64,000 bases of DNA, taken from NCBI GenBank assembly GCA_034401135.1, contig JAWZSP010000002.1, positions 3,286,001 through 3,350,000 of the forward strand, given 5' to 3'. This DNA comes from Volutella citrinella (lineage: Eukaryota; Ascomycota; Sordariomycetes; Hypocreales; Nectriaceae). Positions 34,603 to 46,700 of the stretch are shown piece by piece (positions within the stretch are counted from its first letter, which is position 1; each line of letters begins with the position of its first letter). The position numbers and the translations under genes were made by a program. The notes beneath the pieces are model-generated. The model was not told where the DNA came from and did no database searches. It saw only the letters and a list, made by a program, of their open reading frames with translations.

Positions 34603-35354
34603 ACAAGAGGCGACTGGGATGAAACGGGAAACGTCATTGTAAGGGAAAGGAGAGGAGGGGGGGCGGGGACTACTAGCATGTGTGTTTGACACAAATACCA
34701 TTGCCGCGGCGTTATTCGGGGATACTACCTTAGACCAGCAACCAAACAAATGGGAGACCTGCACGAACGCGCAAAGGGCACCAGGAATGGCTTCCAGAGC
34801 GGGGCACGGAAACTTGATTGTTGTTACTTACCAGTACCGCCTGCCCATGTTCCGGTACTTGTTGTGGAAGTGGAAATTGGGAGTCAGCCTGGCAGGCCGG
34901 CGCGGAACGGCTTTGGAAGGGCGGATTATACAGCTGGGTTTGCATAGGTTCTCAAAGATATTAGAACGGTTTATGTGAAAGCACAAACGGCATGTTTCTG
35001 TGTGTTTTGATTTTGATCTTGTGGAATCTGCATACACGCTGTTGTGTCCTACCTCTGCCTGGCGGAACGGCTGCACATGCAGCGAGTCTCTTCTCCCCCC
35101 TGTCAGCAGAACTACATCTGCCATTGCAAAAGGCAGTGTTGCTAGCGTTCTGCATGTAGGCCTTCCCTTTCCAATAGGCCTTGGGTATCTTGATGTCGAA
35201 TAGTGGCCGTTTTTCCGGTTGGCCTCACCTTTCGTGCATATGCTGTGTCGCGGACGCTCTCCGGTCGCATGTCACCGAGTCCTAATGCGATGCCGATTCA
35301 CCATCCAAATACTGAGTCGCTTGTTTCTTCGCTTGAGCCAGTTCATTATGGGAC
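34603..35354. other. Convergent intergenic region
   Basis: About 750 bases between the ends of the DnaJ and Med10 genes. Frames are short and lack motifs. It presumably holds both 3' UTRs. Nothing else is visible. Confidence 0.4.
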
Positions 35355-36003
35355 TTAACCTGTCGCCATAGCGCCGCTCCCAGGCACAGCGCCCATGCCC
35401 GACGTGCCATTCTGCTCTTGGCTCCGGCGCTGCGGCTGGCCGCCGGTTTCTTCCAGCACGTGCGCAACGTCTTCTCGCAACTCGGGCATCGCGGAAGTCA
35501 TTTGCTCGGCAAGGACATCTCGGAAGGAGGCAAAGGCGTGTAGTTTGCCGCGCATCAGCTGGTTGCCGCGACGGACGAGCTCGACAAATTCTCGGGTGTA
35601 GATATCCGGGTTACGGTTGCTCTCCACATATAGGATAAGCTCGGGAGGGACTGAAGGGAGGACATTGGGAGGCGAAGCAGTTGTGTGCAGCTGCTGGAGT
35701 GATCGAGAGAGGGTTTTGCTGGGCGCGGGCAGGTCAGCAGAGGTCTCGGCTCGGAGAGTGCGCGCGCGCGAACGGGGAGGGCAAGGCTTTGCATGGCATA
35801 CATCTCATTGACTAGCACATCGCGGCTGGCCCGACCCATGGAGTCGTATGTGGAGACCTGGACCATGACCTGGTAAAGGTCCTGGATGATGTCCTTGAGC
35901 TGCTCTGCATGCGACACGTCAGTCTGAGCTTGGGGGGGAGGGTGCCGAGTGGCTCACGCTCTAAGGCAGTGTGGTCGACAGGCTTCTGCTCGACAGGTGC
36001 CAT
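35355..36003 (-). CDS. med10: Mediator complex subunit 10 (NUT2)
   Basis: Three exons (36003-35958, 35904-35802, 35718-35355) give 170 residues. The start reads M-A-P-V-E-Q-K-P-V-D-H-T-A-L-E and joins to Q-Q-L-K-D-I-I-Q-D-L-Y, the Med10 core helix, which continues Q-V-S-T-Y-D-S. The third exon carries the typical N-P-D-I-Y-T-R-E-F-V-E-L-V-R-R-G-N-Q segment and K-L-H-A-F-A-S-F-R. The last ~35 residues are Gln/Gly/Ser-rich and variable. Med10 is an essential middle-module subunit of Mediator that links the hook to the tail and transmits activator signals to RNA polymerase II in the nucleus. Both introns are short; the second (35801-35719) has donor gtatgc. Size fits fungal orthologues. Confidence 0.93.
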
Positions 36004-36803
36004 AGCTTCGAATTTCGGTAGAGGATGCGCCCGGCGTTGGTGGTGGACCTTGACGTCGACGTGGTCGATCTCAGAGCGACCGAGTGACGATGGACCAGAG
36101 ACGACGTTGACTTCTAGAATGAATAGTGGACTGTCATAAGTGTGGGGCCGCCTGAATACGCGGAAGACAGCCGGTCCGACGCGGCCAGATCGGGCAAGCG
36201 GTGCGGGTGACAGTGGCCCGGGCGCAAGGCATTCCCTCACACACGGATTTTGACAACGGCAGGTGGGATGGAGGGGCAGAGGTCCAGACCGCCAAGGCCG
36301 CCTTGCCGCCACACATTTGCATACGGCAAAGCAAGGCACTCAGCCTCGCTCGCCAATACCTCCGTACGATGCTCGCCAATACTACGTAAGTCTTTGGGCA
36401 ATGACACACCGCCGGGCGCATGACGGGTTGCGCATCGACGGATCGACGGATAGACGGTCGGTCTCGACGACATCTGCCTGCGCTTTCCTTCTTTTCGGTG
36501 ATCGAACGAGGAATCAGCCGCACGTAGACGCCCGGTTGGGGTGACAGCCGCCGCATCTCAGCCACACCACGTTGCCAGCAGCGCCTATTGCCATAGGCTG
36601 CTTCGCAAACTGATGGGCAGGTGCCGCCAGTGGTAATTATGGAACAGCACACGTCCTGCATGCGATAGCACACGACCTGCTTCTTCCCTTGTGCCGACCT
36701 ATAAAAAAAACCTCTTCCCTTCTGAGTCTCTCAGACGTCTGAACATTGCGTCTCTTCCTCAGACTCTTTTCGTATCCCACATAGGTGACTCCCCTCGTTC
36801 TCA
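36004..36803. promoter_or_regulatory. Divergent upstream region of Med10 and the glycine-rich-domain gene
   Basis: 800 bases between head-to-head genes. Contains CT-rich leader sequence in the last ~100 bases (cctcttcccttctgagtctctc). A TATA-like tataaaaa lies at 36701-36708, about 95 bases before the downstream ATG. No ORF is supported. Confidence 0.5.
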
Positions 36804-39566
36804 ATGGCCGACAACGATGGCGCCCCAGCGCCTGCCTACCCTGGCGATCCGGCGCCGGGACAATCACCACTCGGCATGCTCATGGCCAACTTGGGTATTA
36901 CAAACGGCATCCATGACCCGGGAGAAGAGACTTGTCTTGTCCACCTCAAGCTGCTACACGCCATCCACTCCATGAAGGAGGACATCGGCTACACGGACGG
37001 CCTGTTTGGCATCTGGAACACGCGTGCCGAGTTCAGCCGTACGGTAGAGTCTGAAGGCACCATTCGGGAATTGGAGTTGCCGGCGGGCGAGCCCGTTTCG
37101 GACGACGAGAAACTCAAGACTCTCAGCAAGTTGCGAGAGAAGCGGTGGGCTCTGTATGTGGCTCGAGCCGTTGATCGATACGATGCGTGGTGGCACTCCA
37201 TGTTCACCAGGAGACTAACACAGCGCGATACAACAATTCCGGATGCCCTGGCCTACGAGGGCTTTCCAACAAATCTTGAGGTGATGGACTGGTCCAAGGT
37301 TCCACTTCCCCCACTAGGTCAGTAGTATTTGCCATGTTCATCTTCATGTTGCCACAGGCCCAGCGTGCTAAGATAACCAACAGATGTCCTGATGGTGCTG
37401 CACGCCCATATGCTCAACCCGAGATACTTCCTAGAAGACTGCATCATTTACGGCGCCCGTGCCTTTTGGGCCACTGGCCTTCCGTGGCAGCATATCAATA
37501 CTGCCATTGATGAATCCTTTGAGTATAACGTTTCAGATCAGGACAAGGCCGCCTGGGTCGCGCAGACTGGTCGAAACTGGGATAACTTGGAAGACCCCGC
37601 GACCAAGGCCGTTCCTTGCCCCAATTGCCAACGACAAAACAACGTGCCCTGGACGACTTGTGGCCTTCCACAGAACCCAGGCGTAAGTCGGTAAGTGACA
37701 TCAGGACTAGCCCCCAGCTGGGATTCCCACTGACAGACAGCCGCTCAGGAAAGGAGGGTCATTTCATCGGCCTGGTCTGATTGGTGCTGGTTTTGGAGAA
37801 AGCCTGTTCCGGGCCGACTGCTTCAGCTGCAACACAAACTTCAACAAGGATAATATTTGCGCCCGCAAGTTCATCAATCACTGCAAGGACCTCATTGAAA
37901 GGGATGTCCCCATGCCGGGAACCATCCTGGACCCAAAAGATGGTCAGCCACACGTGGCGCCTGTTGAAGGAGTGAAAACGCTCGAGGAGCGCACCTTTCC
38001 AAACCGAATGGTCCAGTTTTCGAGCATCGTGGCGGACATTACGCATTTTATTGACCAGTCCCGCTCGCCGCTCACCGGTCAGACCCAGTTCCCTGATGTC
38101 GAGACTTTGAAGGGACTGGTCGAGCCCATCATCAACAACATGAAAACGGTGGAGAAGGTGGACCGCCCACCCGGCAAGTCGAAGCGGTGGGCAACGGTGC
38201 TCACGACCGCAGAAAAGCATGCCGTCCGCAGGACGATGATGCGATATTGGGACAACTGGGGTCCCTTCGCCGTAGAGCTTGGTGGCGCCGTCGTCCGGCA
38301 GGGTGTCTTCGTGGAGAAGATGGTCAAGATTGACTGGCTACACAGCCCTACGGCTGTGGAAACCATGAGCCGCATCCTCAGCAAACTTACCAGGTTCTTC
38401 CAGATCATTGCTGCCAATCCGGGTCGGATGGCAGTGCCGACATTGGATGTGGACTTGGCGTGGCATACTCACCAGCTCTGCCCCGGGGCTTACTACCGGT
38501 ATTCGCTCCAGACCACGGAGAAGCTCATCGACCACGATGACAGAGTTGATGAAACCAACTTGAACGCTGGCTTTGAGTTTACCAGCAAGACGTACCAATC
38601 AATGTTCAACGAAGTGTATTCGCACTGCACTTGCTGGTACTGCGAAGGTAAGTCGTTTCCGACGCCCCGTGGCCGGGTGGAAGAAGGTGTTGTGTGGCAC
38701 TGACGCGGAGTAGCTACGCGGGCCTCCCATATATCTTCAGTAGGTCGACTTCTTGGTGCATCACGCCATGAGAAGAGTAAGTTACCTTTTCTCAAGATAT
38801 CCTCCAGGCAGTCCACACACTGACAACTGGGGATGGGCCAACAGTCTCCGAGGCGTTTCATACATCCGGCGAGGCCAACTACTGTCCGCCAGACAACTCT
38901 GCGCACATCTCGGCACATAACTCGATTCAGGTCAGGGAACCCAGTGGTAAGAAGGAACAGTCAACGTGGCGCATGTACAACATGGTCCGAGACCGACAGC
39001 GCCGCAAGCTGGACGAGAGTTACGACAAGGCGCGGCGCAGAGCGGAGAAGCAGGGCCGCAAGATTCCGCCCAAGAAGGACTACTACAACCACTGGGGATA
39101 CACGTATGCTTGTAAGGCTCCCTACGTATTCTCCAGAGGCGTCGACTATCCGAGCGACCCAGTGGAGGAGGCGCATGTGACTGACTGGTGTCTGTTTCAG
39201 ATTATGGCCCATACTGTCCCCCGATGTACATTTCGCCGCCGCTTTACTACGGCCCCGACCCTCATTCTGCCACCCCAGGCGAAGGCAACTACGCGAATTG
39301 CTGTCAAGGGGCATGCAGTACCTGGGGTGGGTGTGGCGGCGGGGGAGGCGGAGGCGGATCAGATGGCACCTCGTATGGAGTAAGTCTCGTGTTTGGGAGA
39401 CGACTGTTCAATGTCAGGAAGCTTACTTGTTGTTTTACAGGGAGATGGAGGTGGAGGCGGCAGCGACGGCGGCGGTAAGCTCAGATGGCCCTTCTAGAAT
39501 GCATGTTTCCTTCTTACTAACGATATCATAGGCGGAGGGTGCGGTGGGGGCGGCGGCGGCGACTAA
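36804..39566 (+). CDS. Glycine-rich domain-containing (GRDP/DUF1399-like) protein
   Basis: Eight exons (36804-37317, 37384-37690, 37749-38647, 38714-38776, 38845-39111, 39201-39379, 39441-39474, 39532-39566) give 765 residues. The signature is the L-D-V-D-L-A-W-H-T-H-Q-L motif near residue 507, with H-A-H-M-L-N-P and Y in the first half, as in plant GRDP and fungal DUF1399-like proteins. A C-x2-C pair follows at about 256-259 (C-P-N-C), then C-F-S-C and C-T-C-W-Y-C, possible metal sites. The end is a Gly/Cys tail: C-C-Q-G-A-C-S-T-W-G-G-C, then oligo-Gly spread over three tiny exons. Molecular role unknown; plant relatives act in stress and growth signalling. Exon 2 has two gtaagt donors 8 nt apart; only the second keeps the frame. 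Confidence 0.82.
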
Positions 39567-40604
39567 CATGGGCCTTGTACGAACAGGATGCTGTATATGT
39601 AGAGGACGCCGAATTGAGTATCGACGTGATTTGACGCGAAAAGAAGCGGCTCAACCCTGCATGAGTGAAGCACCTCGTTCACGCAAGAGACGTCTAGTGC
39701 AGATCAAATACGAGCAGCACCGCCCGTTTTGTATCAACGCTGACGTGGCTTGAGCCATCCTATAGTGTGTCCAGGGTAAGGAATTGGAAGAGAGGGGTTT
39801 CAGCCCTCTCAGTCTCTTGCGGGAGGGAATCTACGAGCGGAGAGGCGGGTCGCAGCAACGACAGGGAGCTGCTCGTTTCGTGGACCGGCCAGTCGGTCTA
39901 TTGATGGAGGGAGCGACCAAGTGGCATGAGACAGGCGGCGCAGGGGAATGTGAAGAGAGCTGTCGTTTGGCGTGACGTCAGGCCTTGAGTCTTGGGCTTT
40001 GGGCTCGTATCTTGATTCCTTTTTGAGTTAGATGGCGCCGCTAGCTGGTACCTGTATTGTAGGCAGCTAATGGACGGGGATCCCGCCAATGCGCTTCGCC
40101 GGGCATTTGTTTGCTGAGCTTCGTCTCTATCGCACTATCGCACGGGGCTGGGCTCCGTCCCCGGGCCTCCAACCACGGCGACGAGGTACCATCTCAGTAC
40201 TTGCCAATGAAGAATAAGGTAGGGAGGGACCTGGGGCTGTACAGCCTCCCTAGGTACAGGGCCGGTGCAGTGCTGACGCCTGCCTAACAGGGCCCTCCGG
40301 AAGGGCCTTTGGTAAAATTCAGGCCGTTGATTGGCTGGGAAACCCGCGACCTGCAAGTGCCCTGTAGGCCCACCCAAGCTCCAGCTTCTATTATTAGCGC
40401 TGCGGCCAGAGGTGCCATGAGCGCCCATGAGTCCATGACTCCATGACAGGGTGCGTCACTGGTAGCTGGGCTTGGCGGGACAGGTGCAGGAAACATATTA
40501 AACAATTGCGATCGCAATCGTCCACCTTTTGAGGCTGCACCCAAAGTTCATTCACTCGTTCACCTTTCAATCGCTTTGCGACAGACCTCAATCGCTACCC
40601 AATC
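39567..40604. other. Intergenic region, no gene supported
   Basis: About 1 kb between two plus-strand genes. It holds the 3' UTR of the GRDP-like gene and the promoter of the Ras-like gene. Short frames only; no domain, tRNA or repeat is visible. Confidence 0.45.
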
Positions 40605-41733
40605 ATGCCCATCTCGGAAGAAGAAGCAGCCATTGTGCGCTTCATGCTGCGGCGCAACGAGGAATCCCCGAAGATGACGGTCGAGCACGTCCGGGACTTT
40701 CGCGACGAAGGCATTCCCAGCGTGCACCAGCGGGTGAGTCTCTGAAGCAAGGTGCTGTCGCGTCTAGTCTCGTCGTAGTTGCTGATTGAATCGGTGTAGC
40801 TGCTGGGCACTGCTCTCTACGCCGAGGGGGACGATCCCCAAACCGCACCCCAGACTGTGTAAGTGGAATCCATCACGCTCAACCTCAACTTCAACCTCAA
40901 CTTCAACTCCCCACCTCCACTGCCACACCAACCCTTGCTGACCCCCCTCCTGCAGCTCCCGAGGCGCGCGCGGCGTCCACCAGGGCAGGGCACCCGTCGT
41001 CAGCCTCGACGACTACCTCAGCTTCGTCCTCTTCACCGAGTACCCCGGCGACCGCCCGGCCCTGTTCCCCAACACGACGTCCGAGGGCATCATCCTCGTG
41101 TACGACGAGGCCGACCGCAACAGCTTCGAGTCCATCGCCTGGTTCAGCGAGCAGCTCAAGATCAACGGGCCCATCTCGCCGCCGGCCTACCGCACCGACA
41201 AGGGCTGGGTCTTCCCGCCCACGCCCCGGGCCCCCAACGAGCACCGCGCCTCCGCCGTCGTCAACCCCCGCCCGCTCGGCAAGCCCAGCGACGGCAGCTT
41301 CGTCGACCCGGAGCTGCGAGTTCTCCTCGACCAGATCCCCACGCCCTCGTTCCCCATCGTCGTCGTCGCAAAGGAGTCGCCGTCGAGCGCTGTTCCCGCC
41401 GCCGACAGGGTCCCCCGCGCCGACGGCGAGGCCCTCGCTAAGCGCATCAACGCGGACTTCTACACCCTCTCCACCGAGTTCGCGCCCACCCTCGACGAGT
41501 GGAAGGTCCCGCACCCGGCCGTCACCGACATGGCTGACAAGATCCTCGTGAGGCGGGCCTGCGGTTTCGAGGAGGGGAGGCCCCTGCTGAACCCCAACGA
41601 GGCGTCCTATGTGCAGAGGTGGAGGTCTACGTTCCCTTTGCAAGACAAGGAGGATGCCCGAGAGTCTTCATTCAAGAGCCTTGTCAAGTACTTGATGGAC
41701 AGGGTGCCCTGGTTGTCGCGGATACCTCGGTGA
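40605..41733 (+). CDS. Ras-superfamily-like protein lacking GTP-binding motifs
   Basis: Three exons (40605-40733, 40800-40858, 40956-41733) give 321 residues. The middle aligns by eye with the C-terminal half of a Ras-type GTPase: G-I-I-L-V-Y-D-E-A-D-R-N-S-F-E-S-I (the post-G3 strand and helix), then after an insert of about 60 residues F-P-I-V-V-V-A-K-E-S (where N-K-x-D of G4 is expected), then D-G-E-A-L-A-K-R-I-N-A-D-F-Y-T-L-S-T-E (helix and G5, S-A-K expected). No P-loop G-x4-G-K-S/T occurs upstream and G4/G5 are changed, so nucleotide binding is doubtful. The C-terminal 90 residues are unfamiliar and lack a CaaX box. Function unknown. Gene reality is well supported by frame and splicing; the Ras link is inference. 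Confidence 0.7.
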
Positions 41734-42314
41734 TCTGTCGTCCGTCATCCAGTGGTCTGGGTTGAAGCAAGCAGTAGGACAATTGTACATACATACACAT
41801 ATAGGTATATAAATGTATATACGCAAGGTACATCATCCGGAGGGTCCAGTTGGAATGTTTTTAAAACTGTCGAGCGTCGTGGCATCAAGTTACTAAGCTA
41901 GCTATCTACATGAAATAGAATGTAATGCCAAAGGACAACGTCGTCCACCTCGCGGCAGAGTGCGAAATTCCTTCATCTCGGGCATGCTTCCGAAGCATGT
42001 CCTCGTCCAGAGCCCTAAGAGCATCAATACTAGCCATTCGTGTCTCTCCTAGCCTTTGCCTCCAAGTATCACCCTGCCAAATGAAAGAACCAGACCAGAG
42101 CATCCCCAAGGGGGGAGGAGCAAGAGTGATTGCTTTCCAACCAGTTGAGCGCCAAACCGTTAAGGATCGTGGTATCCTATGCCCTGCTAGGCATGCGGCG
42201 AAGCCAGCTTTGACATAGACAAAAAAAAACAGAGAGACACACCCGAAGATGTTGAGCCAATCCATGTTGGCCAAGGGAAAGATGAGAAGAGAATTAAACA
42301 TTACATTAGTTTGC
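41734..42314. other. Convergent 3' intergenic region
   Basis: About 580 bases between the ends of the Ras-like and GPI-repeat genes. AT-rich near 41780-41830 (tacatacatacacatatagg). A 142-codon minus-strand frame overlaps the GPI gene's 3' end but has no supporting features. Confidence 0.45.
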
Positions 42315-43767
42315 TCAGAAAAGAGCAATAACACCGACGAGGCCAGCCATCAACGCCACTGCAGGAGCCTTGTTGGTGTGGCCGGCGCCGGGCTGGATCG
42401 GTGCGGGAGGGCTCACCGCCGGTGGCGGAGCCTGATACGTCTGCGTGACAGGAGGCTGGGAGACAACCTCAGTGGCGGGGATCTCAATGGTTGTTGGTTG
42501 AGGCACAACCGTCTCGATCACGGTGCCGCCGCCAACGGTGATGAGGACCTTGGAGTACTTGGTCTCGACCTTGACCTCGCCAACAGTCTGGTGGATCGTC
42601 TCGTAGGCAGGGATAGTGGTCACGACCTTCTCCACGATGTACGAGGTGGTCGTATACACCTTGGTAACGACCTCGCCATTGACCGTCTGCGTCTCCGTTA
42701 CTGGGCAGAGGGTAGTCTTGGTCTGGTATTCCGTTTGCTCCTCAACCTTGGTGACATCAGGCCCCTTGACAACGTCGACAATAGTCGTCTGCACGGCGAC
42801 GACCGTCTCTTTTGTGGTGGTATAAGTGATTGTGGTCTCCTGGCCGTTGATGGTCTTGGTCTCGGTGACGGGGCAAACAGTCGTCTTGGTAGTGTAGGCG
42901 ACGTCTTGCGCAGTCTTGGTCACATCAGGTCCCTTGACAGTGTCATAAACGGTGGACTGCACGGCCACCACCGTTTCCTTGGTTGTGGTGTAGGTGATAG
43001 TAGTCTCCTGGCCGTTGATGGTCTTGGTCTCCGTAACTGGGCACACCGTTGTCTTGGTAGTGTAAACCACATCTTGCGCAGTCTTGGTCACGTCAGGTCC
43101 CTTGACTGTGTCATAGACGGTCTCCTTGACAGGCACGACCGTTTCCTTGGTTGTGGTGTAGGTAATAGTGGTCTCCTTGCCTTCAATCGTCTTGGTCTCC
43201 GTCACAGGGCAAACTGTTGTCTTGGTAGTGTAAACCGTCTCTTCTGCAGTCTTGGTCACATCGGGGCGCTGGACAGTGTCATAGACGGTCTCCTTGACAG
43301 GCACGACCGTCTCCTTGGTGGTGGTGTAAGTCACAGTGGTCACCTTTCCCTCGATGGTCTTGGTTTCCGTCACAGGGCAGACGGTAGTCTTGGTCGTGTA
43401 GTCCGTCTCATACTGGGTCTGGGTGACGTCGGGACCTTGAACAGTCGTCACACAGCCCTTGCACTCAGTCACAGTAATGGTGGATGTGGTGAGTTCAGTG
43501 ACGCAGTAGGTCCTAGCCGCAATATGTCAGTACATTACAATCACAAGTATTGCTCCGCGGAGCTACTCACGTTCCCTCTTTAGTGTAGGTAGAGGTGACG
43601 GGGCAAGTAGTCACAGTGGTATAGGTGATCGGAGTCTTGTCTCCATAACCGCCGCCATGACCGCCGTTGCCATATGAATCACCATGGTAGCCATCGTCTC
43701 CGCGGGCATGTAGCTGGCTAGCCGACGCCGAAGTGGCCAGGGCCAGGATGGCAGCAGAGAATCTCAT
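42315..43767 (-). CDS. GPI-anchored cell-wall protein with 56-residue Thr-rich repeats
   Basis: Two exons (43767-43571, 43512-42315) give 464 residues. Residues 1-17 are a signal peptide (M-R-F-S-A-A-I-L-A-L-A), followed by a Gly/Tyr/His-rich stretch. The body is Thr/Val-rich and contains four near-identical 56-residue units, each with T-T-V-C-P-V-T-E-T-K-T-I near its start and G-P-D-V-T-K (R-P-D-V-T-K in the first) near its end, plus degenerate units at both sides. A Pro-rich stretch and a C-terminal hydrophobic tail (A-V-A-L-M-A-G-L-V-G-V-I-A-L-F) preceded by small residues mark a GPI-attachment signal. The role is structural or adhesive in the wall, O-glycosylated on Thr. One Cys per repeat suggests cross-linking. 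The repeat family itself is not one I can name. Confidence 0.85.
42732..43403 (-). repeat. Four tandem 168-bp coding repeats in the GPI-anchored protein
   Basis: Units begin at about 43403, 43235, 43067 and 42899 (minus strand), each exactly 168 bp or 56 codons. The middle two differ at few positions, suggesting recent duplication or homogenisation. A diverged fifth unit continues to about 42565 and a diverged partial unit lies upstream across the intron. Copy number is likely to vary between strains. Confidence 0.85.
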
Positions 43768-46700
43768 AGCGAATGAATGAGACGTTGAAGATTGTGTAGC
43801 GACGGTGTGTCAATAGAGCAATTGATGTGGTACAACGAGAGTATCAAGTAACCTGAACGAAGCGGTCACTTCGATCCAGTCAGTCCTTCAGCTGGCCCGA
43901 ATGTGCAAGAGTTGTGATGGGTCCTGCGGGAAATAAATGCCCACATGTTTGAGTGGACTGGGCAGGGTGTTTATACCTATGCAGATAGATACTCAGTCGC
44001 CAGGATTGCCCTTTGGGCACCAGCTCCTATCCATGACATGTTCAGCCAAGGTCGCCGAATTCGTCCCTAGCTTCAGCCAGGGCTGCATGATGCTGCTTCC
44101 CATGGCTGGTACAAGGAAGAGACAACCTTGCAAGACGCCAATCCATAGGACGGAACTCAGACCGACCGGATATCAACGTGAGGGCACTAACAAATGTGGC
44201 TCCAGCTCACTGGAGCAACATCTCGACGCATGGAAAGTGCGTTGCACCAGGCCATTCTTGGCTAGAGTACGCTGCTCGACCCATCCTCGAGAGGATACAC
44301 CAAAAGCCAAGCATGGTCAATGTCACGTCACAAGAACGATGACCGTTGGACAGAGGATTCGTAGTTGCAAGCCAGGATGGTGGGCCCGTATTCTAGCCTC
44401 GTTGATCTGCAAGAGCAGGACGGCAAGGCCGGGTCTAGCCATCGGGGAAGACCTTCTTGCAGCAGAACGCCATTCATATTCTTCGCATGCAAATTGGAGA
44501 ATCGCAAGAACCCAACAGGGCTTGCTAGAGAAGTAGTTGAAGCAAGGCACTTTTGGTATTGCAACGTGATAGTAGCAGTTGGGCAAGGCAAGGGGTTGCG
44601 ATGGAAACAAGATGCATCCCGGAGCCGACAGGCGGATGCCATGTGCCTTGTCTTGGCGGCGTGCAACGGCGCCACACAGCATTCTATCTCCAAGTAAGCA
44701 TGGAAAATATACGAGATCTCCGGAGTAGAATCCACACCCCGAGGGGCTGCGTGAAAAAAAAGAGAGAGCAGCCATTGAGAAAGACGGAAGCGAGCGTCAG
44801 ATGGGGAGGAAGAGGCGTCAACATTGAGGCGGCCTGTATCACAAATCCCGAGTCGAGGTACCCAGCACGCTTAGATGTATCTTGTCAAAGTAAGCGTCAT
44901 GACTTGAGGGTTTCTTGACCATGCGGGACACCCCGTGAGGTCAGCAGCCAGGCAAGGTCGAGTCAGGCAAGTCAGCCCGAAACAATGCACACAGCTTCAA
45001 GTCGCCGGTATCCGTCACAAGCAGCCCTCAAGCATCGAGTACTATTCCAGAACCGTCCGACCGAAAGGCCATTGCCATGGAGTGCGGCAGAACTCCTAGA
45101 GAAGGAATCAGGTTGTACTGGTTGCTGTAGCCGGGCCTATGTGCTGACCTTCGTGTTGTCGCAGGTACAACGTCGCTGTACTTCTTCAAGCCTATCACCA
45201 ATCGTCAACTGTCTGACATCCCTGGTTGTACACTAGGGCAGATGCAAGTCAAGGTTTCGGATGGGTGGGTCATGGCCCAACACCTTCCAGGAACTGGGAA
45301 AAGGCGTCGACGATCCCCGTTGCAGGGCTGGGGCAGCTCGTCATCACACGATTTACAACGCAGCGTGTAAGCGGTCACAGTTCCGAGTCCCTCGGGTAGG
45401 CCATAGAACGAGACGGTGAGGTGGTCCAGGACTTGCTGGAGGCCATTTTCTGCCAGTGTCGAATTCGCAGGCGCTTGCCACGTGGTGATATTACAGACGT
45501 GAATGACTGAATAGTCTCTTGTCAACGAATGCGTTCCGGGTATGCGTACGAGGCATGTTGGCGTTCAATACTTGCCCACGCCAACCGAGCCATGTTTGAT
45601 GCAGGCTATGGCCACGGATTCTCCGCGGGCAATCGTAGGAGTCTCAGCTTGACTTGGAAGGGGGGTGTGCAGTTAACACGATGGCTGGTAGCTTGCTTGA
45701 CGAGTTGGGCGAGATATGAACCAATGAACGAACAGACATCAGCCTTGTAGGGTCAACAAGAAGCCGGCCCAACCGGCCACAGCATGATCATTGCCGCAAG
45801 GGGATGGCCTCGCAGAGGCCGGGGTTTACATCCAGGCGTATCCCGGACTTCTGTCGTGATTTTCGATCCAAGCGGGTGGGCGGAACGGATGGTCGATCCA
45901 TCAGGAGCGGCACAAGACGCCGCGACGGTGTGGCCGACACGGCGTCACGGTGCAACCCGCGCGATGAATCGTCCTCGAGGCATGGAAATCAAGGGCTATA
46001 GCCATCAAGGCTCAAATGAAAATTTTCCTCGCTTTAAACGAGCCACTAAGTGAAGGAGGGGCGGGATGTCCTGTTCTGCGGCGACTGGAGGAATGGTCGC
46101 GGACGATCGTGCATTAAGGGCTTTGAATACGAGAGAATGCCGCGTTGAAGGGGCGTTGTGACTGAGAATTAGGTTTGGCCTGGGCTAGAGATGGTGGGGT
46201 GACGAGCATCGGGATAAGAGAGGGGGGGGGAAGGCGCCATGTGCTAAACGATGGTAGTGGAGGAAAGAGTGATGGACCTACATACTATATGCTCACTTGC
46301 ATGATTTCCATCCATCTATCCAACCAAACAACCTAACACCATCAATGCCAGGCCAGCTCAGCGCTGCTGCATGCGCGCACTGGCGCCAACAATGCTGCGC
46401 GGTATATCCGACCGTTTCTCATGACTGGCTGGAACCGGCTTGCCAAATCCAGCTCTTTACCGATGCCATCTCGATGGCGCTAAGCTACAACCCGGGGGTT
46501 TCATGAGGGGCTCATGACATCACTCCTCCAATGCTCTGCTGAAGCTCGACTAGAGCTCGACCCCAACACAACAAAATTCCATCCTGCGCCCGTAGTGTCG
46601 GAGCCAGACGCCATAATCCTTCGCCGTTGGTGGACCTGTACACTAAGGTAGTTCCCGCGTCTTCCTGTGCTTCCCCCTCTTCCGTATGGAACCGGCTGGC

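Noticed and set aside
41906..42334. 142-codon minus-strand ORF with a hydrophobic start
   Set aside because: Overlaps the GPI gene's 3' end and includes a poly-T tract; probably 3' UTR sequence.
42249..43583. 444-codon plus-strand ORF
   Set aside because: It is the antisense shadow of the GPI-repeat gene; its Leu/Gly/Asp periodicity mirrors the 168-bp repeats and it has no domain.
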